Assembly: GCA_964476515.1 (NCBI GenBank)
Contig: CAYZAY010000124.1
Coordinates: 1-5,445 of the forward strand
Direction: 5' to 3'
Source: JASMHC01 sp964476515
GTDB lineage: Bacteria; Pseudomonadota; Alphaproteobacteria; Rhodobacterales; Rhodobacteraceae
Length of the DNA: 5,445 nt
The position numbers were made by a program, and so were the translations under genes. Below, in pieces: positions 1 through 5,445 of this stretch (its first letter is position 1; every line of letters starts with the position of its first letter). Under the pieces are notes generated by a model. It saw only the letters and a list, made by a program, of their open reading frames with translations, did not search any database and was not told the origin of the DNA.

Positions 1-785
1 ATCATGTCACCAGCGTTGCGTGTTGCGTTGTCCATTGCAGACATCCGTGCACCCTGCTCCGATGCGCCGTTTTCAAGCAGAGCTGTAAAGATCTGCGTTG
101 CGACGCCGCGCGGCAGCAAATCAGCCAGAATGGCCTCTTCGCTTGGCTCGTAGTCGTATAGGGCGCTACCACCGTCGCTCTCCCCTTCCTCGAACGAGGC
201 TGGGATGATCTGTTGGGCGGTAGGAATTTGGGTAATGACGTTTTGGAAACGAGAGAAGAACATCGTTGCCACGTCATATTCACCCGCATCAAAGCGGCTG
301 AGGATGTCTTTAGCGATCGCTTGAGCGTTGCCATAAGCGACGTTTTTCACTTCGCTCAGGTCGACGTGATCAACGAACATGTCGCCAAAATCACGACGCA
401 GAGCATCGCGACCTTTTTTTCCAACTGTCAGAACTTTGACAGTCTTGCCAGCAGCAATAAGCTCTTGCGCGTGTTGACGTGCAAGCTTGGAAATATTGCT
501 GTTGAAGCCACCGCATAGACCACGTTCCGCAGTCAAAACCACCAATAGGTGAGTCTGATCGCTTCCGGTGCCACTAAGCAGTTTTGGCGCGCCATCGCTG
601 TTGCCAACTGATGCCGCAAGCCCTGCGAGAACGGCGTTAAACCGTTCCGCGTACGGGCGTGCAGCCTCGGCTGACTCTTGGGCGCGACGAAGTTTAGCCG
701 CCGCGACCATTTGCATAGCCTTTGTGATCTTACGAGTGTTTTTGACACTCTCGATCCTGGTTTTTAAGTCCTTGAGGTTCGGCAT
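1..785 (-). CDS. atpG: F1 ATP synthase gamma subunit, 3' end cut by window edge
   Basis: This is the central rotor shaft of F1F0 ATP synthase, which turns inside the alpha3beta3 head and couples proton flow to ATP synthesis at the cytoplasmic membrane. The frame stays open for 261 codons from ATG at 785 to the left edge, so roughly 30 C-terminal residues are probably missing (the family is usually about 290). Family marks are visible. The N-terminal helix starts MPNLKDLKTRIESVKNT and continues through KAMQMVAAAKLRRA (about 22-35). The core motif GLCGGFNSN lies at about 89-97, and the C-terminal helix ENGASEQGARMSAMDNAT at about 238-255 matches the conserved gamma signature. The start is 11 bp after the atpA stop, with a GGGACGG Shine-Dalgarno-like stretch in the gap. 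It is the third gene of the operon. A run of seven A residues on the coding strand encodes the KK of VGKKGRD. The identification is secure. Confidence 0.97.
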   Translation of the reverse strand, partial: MPNLKDLKTRIESVKNTRKITKAMQMVAAAKLRRAQESAEAARPYAERFNAVLAGLAASVGNSDGAPKLLSGTGSDQTHLLVVLTAERGLCGGFNSNISKLARQHAQELIAAGKTVKVLTVGKKGRDALRRDFGDMFVDHVDLSEVKNVAYGNAQAIAKDILSRFDAGEYDVATMFFSRFQNVITQIPTAQQIIPASFEEGESDGGSALYDYEPSEEAILADLLPRGVATQIFTALLENGASEQGARMSAMDNATRNAGDM

Positions 786-796
786 TTATCCGTCCC

Positions 797-2335
797 TTAT
801 GCGAAGTCAGCTGCGTATTCGTCCAGAGCCGCGCGGACTTTGGTTTCCGCGTCGCCTTTGATCTTTGGATCGTCGTTGGTGATGTGCTCAAGCAGGTCTG
901 CATGTTTGCCACGCAGGTGGTTGAGAAGACCAGCTTCGAAACGGCCAACTTCGTTGACGTCGATTTTGTCGAGGTAACCCATTGTACCCGCGCAGATTAC
1001 ACAGACGATCTCTGCGTTGGTCAGCGGCGAATACTGAGCCTGCTTCATCAGCTCGGTCAGACGTGCACCACGGTTCAGCAACTGCTGGGTAGCGGCGTCA
1101 AGGTCGGAACCAAACTGAGCAAAGGCAGCCATCTCGCGATACTGAGCCAATTCCAGTTTAACCGGACCAGCGACAGATTTCATCGAGTTTGTCTGAGCCG
1201 ACGAACCAACACGCGAAACCGAAAGACCGGTGTTCACAGCTGGGCGGATACCCTGATAGAACAGTTCGGTTTCAAGGAAGATCTGACCGTCGGTGATCGA
1301 AATCACGTTGGTTGGAATAAACGCCGAAACGTCGCCACCTTGGGTTTCAATGATCGGCAGCGCGGTCAAAGAGCCTGCACCGTGATCTTCGTTCAGCTTC
1401 GCCGAACGTTCCAGAAGACGCGAGTGAAGATAGAAAACGTCACCAGGATAAGCTTCACGTCCGGGTGGACGACGAAGAAGAAGTGACATCTGACGATACG
1501 AAACAGCCTGCTTGGAAAGGTCATCATAGATGATCAAAGCGTGCTTACCGTTGTCGCGGAAGTATTCTGCCATCGCGGTTGCTGCGTAAGGTGCAAGGAA
1601 CTGCATTGGTGCAGGCTCGGATGCGGTCGCGGCAACAACGATTGAGTAATCAATCGCGCCGGTTTCTTCCAGCTTCTTAACGAGCTGAGCAACAGTCGAA
1701 CGCTTCTGACCAACCGCAACATAGATGCAGTAAAGTTTTTTGCTTTCGTCGTTGCCTGCGGCATCGTTGTAAGTTTTCTGGTTCAAGATCGCGTCCAGAG
1801 CAACGGCAGTTTTACCGGTCTGACGGTCACCAATGATCAGCTCACGCTGGCCACGGCCAATTGGGATCATCGCGTCAACGGCTTTAAGGCCAGTTGCCAT
1901 CGGTTCGTGAACCGATTTACGCGGGATGATGCCCGGTGCTTTGCTGTCCGCAACGCGGCGCTCAGAACCTTCGATTGGGCCTTTGCCGTCAAGCGGGTTA
2001 CCCAGACCGTCTACAACACGACCAAGCAGACCATCGCCTGCTGGAACGTCCACGATCGAGTTGGTGCGCTTAACAGTGTCACCTTCTTTAATGTCGCGGT
2101 CAGTACCGAAGATAACAACACCTACGTTGTCAGCTTCAAGGTTCAGGGCCATGCCCTGAATTCCGCCAGGGAATTCGACCATTTCACCGGCCTGAACATT
2201 GTCCAGTCCGTATACGCGCGCGATACCGTCACCGACGGAAAGCACACGACCAACCTCAGCAACTTCGGCTTCTTGACCGAAGTTTTTGATCTGGTCCTTC
2301 AGGATCGCAGAAATTTCTGCAGCTTGGATACCCAT
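797..2335 (-). CDS. atpA: F1 ATP synthase alpha subunit
   Basis: The alpha subunit is the non-catalytic nucleotide-binding subunit of the F1 head, alternating with beta in the alpha3beta3 ring on the cytoplasmic side of the membrane. The 512-residue product is complete and of normal family length. In order it shows an N-terminal helix and beta-barrel (about 1-95, including VGDGIARVYGL), a P-loop GDRQTGKT at 169-176, a Walker B-type strand ALIIYDD at 266-272, and the alpha/beta signature PAVNTGLSVS at 365-374. R375 follows directly and corresponds to the conserved arginine that reaches into the catalytic site of beta. A helical C-terminal domain ends EYAADFA. The ATG directly abuts the TAA of atpH. 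Its GAGG ribosome-binding site (2344-2347) sits inside the end of atpH, 8 nt before the ATG, which favours translational coupling. No frame damage or missing key residue was seen. Confidence 0.99.
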   Translation of the reverse strand: MGIQAAEISAILKDQIKNFGQEAEVAEVGRVLSVGDGIARVYGLDNVQAGEMVEFPGGIQGMALNLEADNVGVVIFGTDRDIKEGDTVKRTNSIVDVPAGDGLLGRVVDGLGNPLDGKGPIEGSERRVADSKAPGIIPRKSVHEPMATGLKAVDAMIPIGRGQRELIIGDRQTGKTAVALDAILNQKTYNDAAGNDESKKLYCIYVAVGQKRSTVAQLVKKLEETGAIDYSIVVAATASEPAPMQFLAPYAATAMAEYFRDNGKHALIIYDDLSKQAVSYRQMSLLLRRPPGREAYPGDVFYLHSRLLERSAKLNEDHGAGSLTALPIIETQGGDVSAFIPTNVISITDGQIFLETELFYQGIRPAVNTGLSVSRVGSSAQTNSMKSVAGPVKLELAQYREMAAFAQFGSDLDAATQQLLNRGARLTELMKQAQYSPLTNAEIVCVICAGTMGYLDKIDVNEVGRFEAGLLNHLRGKHADLLEHITNDDPKIKGDAETKVRAALDEYAADFA

Positions 2336-2896
2336 TTATCCGACCTCTTTCATTGCATTCTGGAGGGAACTGAGCTTGGAGCGGATCGACGTGTCGATCA
2401 TCTTCGAGCCCACTTTAACAATAAGGCCACCGATAATATCTTTATCGACGGCCGCGTTAATCTTTACGTCCTTGCCAACACGCGCTTTCAGCGCAGTGGC
2501 AAGTTTGTCTGTTTGACCTTTCGTCAGTGCTTTTGCACTTACGACTTCTGCGGTCACTTCGCCTTTATGATCAGCGATCATATCGCGCAGCTGCTCAATC
2601 AACTGAGGAAGAATGAACAAGCGACGTTTCTGGGCCATCAGGCTCAGAGCGTTACGCATACCTTCGACGAGATCCATCTTGGCCGCAATGGCCGTGATAG
2701 CTGCGTCTTGATCATCGCGTGATACTACAGGCGAGTTAATCAGGTCGCGCAGGTCGTCGCTGGAATTCAAAGCTTCTGCGAGGGAGTCTACACTTGTTTC
2801 GAGGCCATTCAGGTCGTTATTTTCCTGAAGAATCTCGAAAATGGCGGTGGCATAGCGTTGCGCAATGCCAGAGGAGATCGAAGCTGGTTCGGACAC
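2336..2896 (-). CDS. atpH: F1 ATP synthase delta subunit (OSCP family)
   Basis: The delta subunit sits on top of the F1 head and binds it to the peripheral stalk, so that the head does not rotate with the shaft. With a GTG start at 2896 the product is 186 residues, the usual length in this group, and begins (M)SEPASISSGIAQRYATAIF. The N-terminal helical bundle covers about 1-105. The C-terminal OSCP/delta signature is visible at about 144-163, from VKINAAVDKD to IIGGLIVKVG. The start was chosen because GGAAGG lies 6 nt upstream of this GTG. A second in-frame GTG two codons earlier overlaps that ribosome site too closely. The frame stays open upstream to an ATG at 3046, but the intervening peptide does not resemble the family. 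It is the first gene of the operon, and its stop abuts the atpA start. Confidence 0.96.
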   Translation of the reverse strand: MSEPASISSGIAQRYATAIFEILQENNDLNGLETSVDSLAEALNSSDDLRDLINSPVVSRDDQDAAITAIAAKMDLVEGMRNALSLMAQKRRLFILPQLIEQLRDMIADHKGEVTAEVVSAKALTKGQTDKLATALKARVGKDVKINAAVDKDIIGGLIVKVGSKMIDTSIRSKLSSLQNAMKEVG

Positions 2897-2902
2897 GTCC
2901 AC

Positions 2903-2908
2903 CCTTCC
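2903..2908 (-). promoter_or_regulatory. Ribosome-binding site that fixes the atpH GTG start
   Basis: GGAAGG on the minus strand lies 6 nt before the GTG at 2896. It decides between this start, the GTG at 2902 (which would leave no spacer) and the far upstream ATG at 3046. The inferred start gives the normal family N-terminus. Confidence 0.75.
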
Positions 2909-3041
2909 GCTGTCTAGCCCCGGTCCGGCACATTCGAACCACCCCGGGGGCGTTGGCGCGCCCGGAACGAATTCTAGGCACTGAAAATCAGCGCCGATGT
3001 ACCAGACGGGAAAACACCCCGCAACAGACGATATCGCATTC

Positions 3042-3069
3042 AGCATATATGATGTGATAATGTAAACAA
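3042..3069 (-). promoter_or_regulatory. Candidate promoter of the atp operon
   Basis: On the minus strand TTGTTT (3064-3069) is followed after 16 bp by TATGCT (3042-3047), inside the most AT-rich part of the gap. Both boxes are imperfect matches to the housekeeping consensus. An overlapping alternative uses TTTACA (3061-3066) as the -35 box, with a poorer -10 box. If this is correct, transcription starts near 3035 and leaves a leader of roughly 140 nt before atpH. Confidence 0.33.
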
Positions 3070-3082
3070 TGACTTAGCAAAT

Positions 3083-3100
3083 GTGCGACCTATTGCGCAC
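3083..3100. repeat. Inverted repeat GTGCG-N8-CGCAC upstream of the atp promoter candidate
   Basis: GTGCG at 3083-3087 and CGCAC at 3096-3100 form perfect 5-bp arms around an 8-bp centre, an operator-sized dyad. It lies just upstream of the candidate -35 box on the minus strand, where an activator could bind. No known regulator motif was recognised. Arms this short can arise by chance. Confidence 0.35.
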
Positions 3101-3111
3101 CTGCAGCATTG

Positions 3112-3142
3112 CAGAAAAGGCTCATTTTGATGCAATTTTCTG
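3112..3142. repeat. 7-bp inverted repeat downstream of the methyltransferase gene
   Basis: CAGAAAA at 3112-3118 and TTTTCTG at 3136-3142 are perfect complements around a 17-bp centre. The position fits the 3' end of the methyltransferase transcript. However, the stem is AT-rich, the loop is long and no U-run follows on the minus strand, so a strong intrinsic terminator is not supported. It could be a weak hairpin or a protein-binding site. Confidence 0.3.
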
Positions 3143-3155
3143 AGTCGCGAACCTA

Positions 3156-3899
3156 CTAGACCGGTCTGGCACTCGCTGGGCGAAGGCTTCCAAGCCCTTC
3201 CAACTGTTTTTCAATGGCAGCGCTACCACGGTCCACAGGAAGGTGAACACGCTTGTCAGCTTCGACGATCAGAACGCCACTTGTCAGCTTAATCGACAGC
3301 CGCGTGCCCATTCTTTCAAGAACGCTAGACGTCTTTAGCCAAAACCGCGTTTGCGAGGGCGGAAAATGCAGCGCTCCGCAGTTAAACTCTGGCATGAACT
3401 GGTGAAGCTGCAACTGTGTTTCCAACTGACCCAATGTGTAGGGGCGTCCGAATCCGAACGGTGTGTGATCGGCGCGCGCCCATAGACCGGCGCGATTGGG
3501 CACGATCAGGATCAGCTTGCCCCCGGGGCCAAGAACGCGAAAGGCTTCGGATAAGACCGCGCTAGGGTCGTCGCTTGTTTCAAGCCCGTGCATCATGACA
3601 AGCTTATCAACCCGCCCCGTATCAAGAGGCCACATGGTTTCATGGCAAAGTGTTGAAACGTTATCCATCCCAGCGGGCCAAGGCATCACCCCTTGGGGTC
3701 CCGGCATCAAGCCAATCACCCGACGCGCCGATTTAAGATAGGGCCGAAGAAGTGGGACGGCAAAGCCGTATCCAACAACAGTTTGGCCGTTAGCCTCGGG
3801 CCAACGTTTCATTACCCGTTCACGGATCGACTTTTGTACCGAACGCCCCAAAGCGCTGCGGTAATAGAAGTTTCGCAAATCCTGAACGTCCAGATGCAT
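3156..3899 (-). CDS. Class I SAM methyltransferase-like protein, degenerate cofactor site
   Basis: The 247-residue protein has the outline of a Methyltransf_11-type Rossmann fold. The glycine-loop position is VVGYGFAVP (41-49), and the strand corresponding to motif II is VDKLVMMHGLET (97-108). The post-core helix and strand are clear: AFRVLGPGGKLILIVPNRAGLW (119-140 in two stretches). The C-terminal part is specific to this family, including FGFGRPYTLGQLE (148-160). The usual acidic residue that holds the SAM ribose after strand 2 is not visible, because that position reads RRVIGLMPGPQGV. The substrate is unknown. From memory, similar proteins occur in Rhodobacterales, so the change looks like a family trait rather than local decay. 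ATG at 3899 has AAGGG 7 nt upstream. It is transcribed away from gloB and toward atpH. No signal peptide or membrane segment is evident. Loss of methylation activity cannot be excluded. Confidence 0.88.
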   Translation of the reverse strand: MHLDVQDLRNFYYRSALGRSVQKSIRERVMKRWPEANGQTVVGYGFAVPLLRPYLKSARRVIGLMPGPQGVMPWPAGMDNVSTLCHETMWPLDTGRVDKLVMMHGLETSDDPSAVLSEAFRVLGPGGKLILIVPNRAGLWARADHTPFGFGRPYTLGQLETQLQLHQFMPEFNCGALHFPPSQTRFWLKTSSVLERMGTRLSIKLTSGVLIVEADKRVHLPVDRGSAAIEKQLEGLGSLRPASARPV

Positions 3900-3960
3900 T
3901 GCAGAGCCCTTAAGGATCGGTCAATCTGAGTTAAGCACAGTTTGCGCACAAGGAAAGCCC
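3900..3960. promoter_or_regulatory. 61-bp divergent intergenic region between methyltransferase gene and gloB
   Basis: The two start codons face away from each other, so promoters for both genes must lie here or extend into the coding ends. The ribosome sites take up much of the space: AAGGG (minus, 3907-3911) and AGGA (plus, 3951-3954, 6 nt before the gloB ATG). The palindrome CCTTAAGG lies at 3908-3915. No -35/-10 pair stands out on either strand. Confidence 0.5.
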
Positions 3961-4728
3961 ATGCCCTTCGAAATAGTGACAATCCCCTGTTTGACCGACA
4001 ATTATGCATTTCTACTGCACGACAGTGAAACTGGCACCACTGCCCTGTTCGATATTCCCGAAGAAGCGCCTATTCTGAAAGCCCTTTCGGATCGGAGTTG
4101 GAGCCTTGATCTGATCTTCATCACCCACCACCACTATGACCACGTCGACGGGTTGGACGGGATATTGGCCGAACACACCGCCAAGGTGATTGGCAATTCG
4201 GCAGACGCCGAACGATTACCCCCATTGCACCAGCAGGTGTCCGAAGGCGATGAAATCGCCATTGGTTCCGGAACTGCCAAAGTTATCGAGGTTTCAGGTC
4301 ATACCATCGGCCATGTCGCCTTTTACGTTCCCGCTGCGAATGCCGTGTTCACTGCGGACAGCCTTATGGCACTGGGATGCGGCCGCTTATTCGAAGGTCC
4401 AGCGGACATGATGTGGGCCAGCCTAAAAAAACTTATGGCGCTGCCCGAAGACACAATCGTCTGTTCGGGTCACGAATACACCGCCGCCAACGGCAAGTTC
4501 GCCATGACGATCGAACCGGGCAACCCAGATCTGGTGGCGCGTATCGACGCGGTTACCAAGGCGCGCGAAGCAGGGCTTCCAACCGTGCCAAGCACCTTAA
4601 AAGAAGAGCTTGCGACCAACCCGTTCCTGCGCGGACACATGCCCGAAGTCCAAGCCAGCGTGGGCTTGGAAGGTGCCGACGCGGGCGAGGTTTTTGCACG
4701 AGTGCGACAAGCCAAAGACAACTTTTGA
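3961..4728 (+). CDS. gloB: Hydroxyacylglutathione hydrolase (glyoxalase II)
   Basis: This cytoplasmic metallo-beta-lactamase-fold enzyme hydrolyses S-D-lactoylglutathione to D-lactate and glutathione, the second step of methylglyoxal detoxification. The 255-residue product is complete and of normal length. The metal ligands are all visible: THHHYDH at 55-61 supplies H56, H58, D60 and H61; GHT supplies H114; TADSL supplies the bridging D133; and SGHEYT supplies H171. The glutathione-binding part is indicated by CGRLFEG (140-146), HEYTAAN (171-177) and the C-terminal NPFLR (220-224). These C-terminal features separate true glyoxalase II from other MBL-fold hydrolases. ATG at 3961 is preceded by AGGA at 6 nt spacing and begins MPFEIVTIPCLTDNYAFLL, the usual family opening. 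gloA is not in the window. No clear intrinsic terminator follows the gene. A run of seven A residues at 4425-4431 encodes the KK of SLKKL. Confidence 0.97.
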   Translation: MPFEIVTIPCLTDNYAFLLHDSETGTTALFDIPEEAPILKALSDRSWSLDLIFITHHHYDHVDGLDGILAEHTAKVIGNSADAERLPPLHQQVSEGDEIAIGSGTAKVIEVSGHTIGHVAFYVPAANAVFTADSLMALGCGRLFEGPADMMWASLKKLMALPEDTIVCSGHEYTAANGKFAMTIEPGNPDLVARIDAVTKAREAGLPTVPSTLKEELATNPFLRGHMPEVQASVGLEGADAGEVFARVRQAKDNF

Positions 4729-4735
4729 ACGATTA

Positions 4736-4763
4736 GGTCACAAAACGCTAACAAATCGTGACC
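4736..4763. repeat. Perfect hexamer dyad GGTCAC-N16-GTGACC after gloB
   Basis: GGTCAC at 4736-4741 and GTGACC at 4758-4763 are perfect complements. The dyad begins 7 nt after the gloB stop codon, so a 3' hairpin is possible, but there is no T-run after it and the 16-nt loop is long. A competing pairing is CGATT (4730-4734) with AATCG (4754-4758). It may be a weak terminator, a 3'-end stabilising hairpin or an operator for clpA. None of these is proven. Confidence 0.35.
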
Positions 4764-4793
4764 AGCTTTAGGACAGGTTGAACCAAAAAAACC

Positions 4794-4824
4794 CTTGAAG
4801 GTTCCGTCAGAAGGACCAAGATTT
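4794..4824 (+). promoter_or_regulatory. Candidate heat-shock (RpoH-type) promoter for clpA
   Basis: CTTGAAG at 4794-4800 fits the -35 box of sigma-32-family promoters well. After a 15-bp spacer, CCAAGATTT (4816-4824) is a partial match to the -10 box. The spacing is right and clp genes are frequent heat-shock targets, but the -10 box is weak. The leader to the GTG would be about 55 nt. No better housekeeping promoter was seen in 4729-4884. Confidence 0.35.
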
Positions 4825-4870
4825 AACTTACAGGGTCTAGGCTTCACCTGATCCGACACGAACAATAAGG

Positions 4871-4876
4871 AAGGAG
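4871..4876 (+). promoter_or_regulatory. Ribosome-binding site that fixes the clpA GTG start
   Basis: AAGGAG lies 8 nt before GTG at 4885 and is a strong Shine-Dalgarno match. It supports the GTG start, because no ATG occurs in this frame near the conserved PSFSNTLEQAI beginning. Confidence 0.85.
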
Positions 4877-4884
4877 CGCTCAAA

Positions 4885-5445
4885 GTGCCCTCATTTTCGA
4901 ACACATTAGAGCAGGCAATTCACTCGGCATTGGCTCTGGCGAATTCCAAGTTTCATGAATTTGCAACGCTGGAACATCTTCTTTTGGCGCTGTTGGAAGA
5001 ACCCGACGCGGTCCATGTGCTGAAAGCGTGCAATGTCGATCTCGAAGAACTTGAAAAAAGCCTCGTTGATTACATCGATGATGATTTGTCGAACCTCGTC
5101 ACAGATGTCGAAGGATCCGAAGCCGTTCCAACCGCCGCCTTCCAGCGTGTTGTTCAACGGGCTGCAATCCACGTTCAATCCTCGGGGCGGACGGAAGTGA
5201 CAGGTGCCAACGTGTTGGTTGCCATCTTTGCCGAACGCGAAAGCAACGCGGCTTACTTCCTGCAGGAACAGGATATGACGCGCTACGATGCGGTGAACTT
5301 TATCGCACATGGTGTCGCCAAGAATCCTGCCTATGGTGAAAACCGTTCGGTTCAGGGGTCGGATGATCCGGCTGAAGAACATGCAACACTAGAAGGTGAG
5401 GCCGCAACCGAAGCCAAAGAAAGTGCCTTGGCCAAATATTGCGTC
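4885..5445 (+). CDS. clpA: ATP-dependent Clp protease ATP-binding subunit ClpA, N-terminal part
   Basis: ClpA is a hexameric AAA+ unfoldase that docks on the ClpP peptidase and threads substrates into it in the cytoplasm, including N-degron proteins delivered by ClpS. The window holds 187 codons and the frame is open at the right edge. The full protein is usually about 750-780 residues, so both AAA+ modules lie outside. What is visible is the Clp N domain with its two repeats. The first starts at LEQAIHSALALAN with TLEHLLLALLEEP (about 28-40). The second starts at TAAFQRVVQRAAIHVQSSG with VTGANVLVAIFAE (about 105-117). MTRYDAVNFIAHGVAK (131-146) follows. An acidic, low-complexity linker covers about 150-177, and ALAKYCV, which leads into the first AAA+ module, ends the window. 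GTG is the start, with a strong AAGGAG. No clpS lies immediately upstream; gloB does. Confidence 0.96.
   Translation, partial: MPSFSNTLEQAIHSALALANSKFHEFATLEHLLLALLEEPDAVHVLKACNVDLEELEKSLVDYIDDDLSNLVTDVEGSEAVPTAAFQRVVQRAAIHVQSSGRTEVTGANVLVAIFAERESNAAYFLQEQDMTRYDAVNFIAHGVAKNPAYGENRSVQGSDDPAEEHATLEGEAATEAKESALAKYCV

Larger units (their letters stand above)
2897..3155 (-). promoter_or_regulatory. Upstream region and leader of the atpHAG operon
   Basis: This is a 259-bp gap between the methyltransferase stop and the atpH start, and it must carry the promoter of the F1 operon unless transcription reads through. It has two distinct halves. About 3001-3155 is AT-rich and promoter-like. About 2915-2965 is very GC-rich, with the palindromes CCCCGGGG (2942-2949) and GGCGCGCC (2955-2962). 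CCCCGG at 2918-2923 could pair with CCGGGG at 2944-2949 in the leader RNA. A GANTC site (GAGTC, 3142-3146), the target of the alphaproteobacterial methylase CcrM, is present once. No gene was recognised here. An open frame that continues upstream of atpH has no family similarity and no ribosome-binding site that I could see. Confidence 0.6.

Noticed and set aside
414..420. Seven-base homopolymers in atpG (414-420) and gloB (4425-4431) as slippage or frameshift sites
   Set aside because: Both encode ordinary KK pairs within intact, full-length conserved frames, and no downstream overlapping frame would make a sensible product.
1907..2722. A 271-codon plus-strand open frame antisense to atpA and atpH
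   Set aside because: It spans two unmistakable genes on the other strand, has no recognisable domain, and arises from their codon use. The same applies to the plus-strand frame at 884-1486.
2897..3046. N-terminal extension of atpH to an ATG at 3046
   Set aside because: The added stretch is rich in P, G and C with no family similarity. It crosses the promoter-like region, and the GTG at 2896 has a good ribosome site and gives the normal 186-residue length.
3812..4009. Small minus-strand frame across the divergent gap
   Set aside because: It overlaps both the methyltransferase and gloB starts in a different frame, has no evident ribosome site, and its product resembles nothing I recognise.
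4780..4804. GAACC/GGTTC pairing around an A-run, resembling a terminator
   Set aside because: Read on the minus strand it gives a short stem with T residues, but no minus-strand gene ends here. On the plus strand the run is A, not T, and sits in the loop.
4470..5382. Minus-strand open frames opposite gloB and clpA (4470-4904 and 4906-5382)
   Set aside because: They lie over well-identified genes, the translations have no recognisable motif, and the first also crosses the gloB-clpA gap.

Overview
This is a chromosomal housekeeping segment of an alphaproteobacterium, most likely a member of the Rhodobacterales (Roseobacter-type, moderate GC). The lineage is inferred from the wording of the AtpA, AtpG, AtpH and ClpA proteins, from the F1-only ATP synthase gene order, and from the leading PSFSNTLEQAI of ClpA. 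No database search was run, and genus and species cannot be named from this window.

Layout from left to right. Positions 1-2896 on the minus strand carry the 5' part of the F1 ATP synthase operon. Read in transcription order it is atpH (delta), atpA (alpha) and atpG (gamma, running off the left edge). The genes are packed tightly: 0 bp between atpH and atpA, and 11 bp between atpA and atpG. In this group atpD and atpC would be expected next, beyond position 1. Positions 2897-3155 are non-coding and hold the presumed operon promoter and a long leader. Positions 3156-3899 (minus) encode a methyltransferase-like protein with a degenerate SAM site. It stands back-to-back, 61 bp apart, with gloB (3961-4728, plus), which encodes glyoxalase II. 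After a 156-bp gap, clpA (4885 to beyond 5445, plus) begins. Only its N domain and the following linker lie in the window.

Functionally, the three atp genes build the catalytic head, rotor shaft and stator link of one enzyme. GloB detoxifies S-D-lactoylglutathione, and ClpA feeds protein substrates to ClpP. The last two have no obvious metabolic link to ATP synthase, so their proximity looks like ordinary neighbourhood rather than one pathway.

I found no mobile element, phage gene, CRISPR array, tRNA or rRNA, and no convincing new system. The points most worth a second look are the degenerate methyltransferase, the dyads and long leader upstream of atpH, and a heat-shock-like promoter candidate before clpA.
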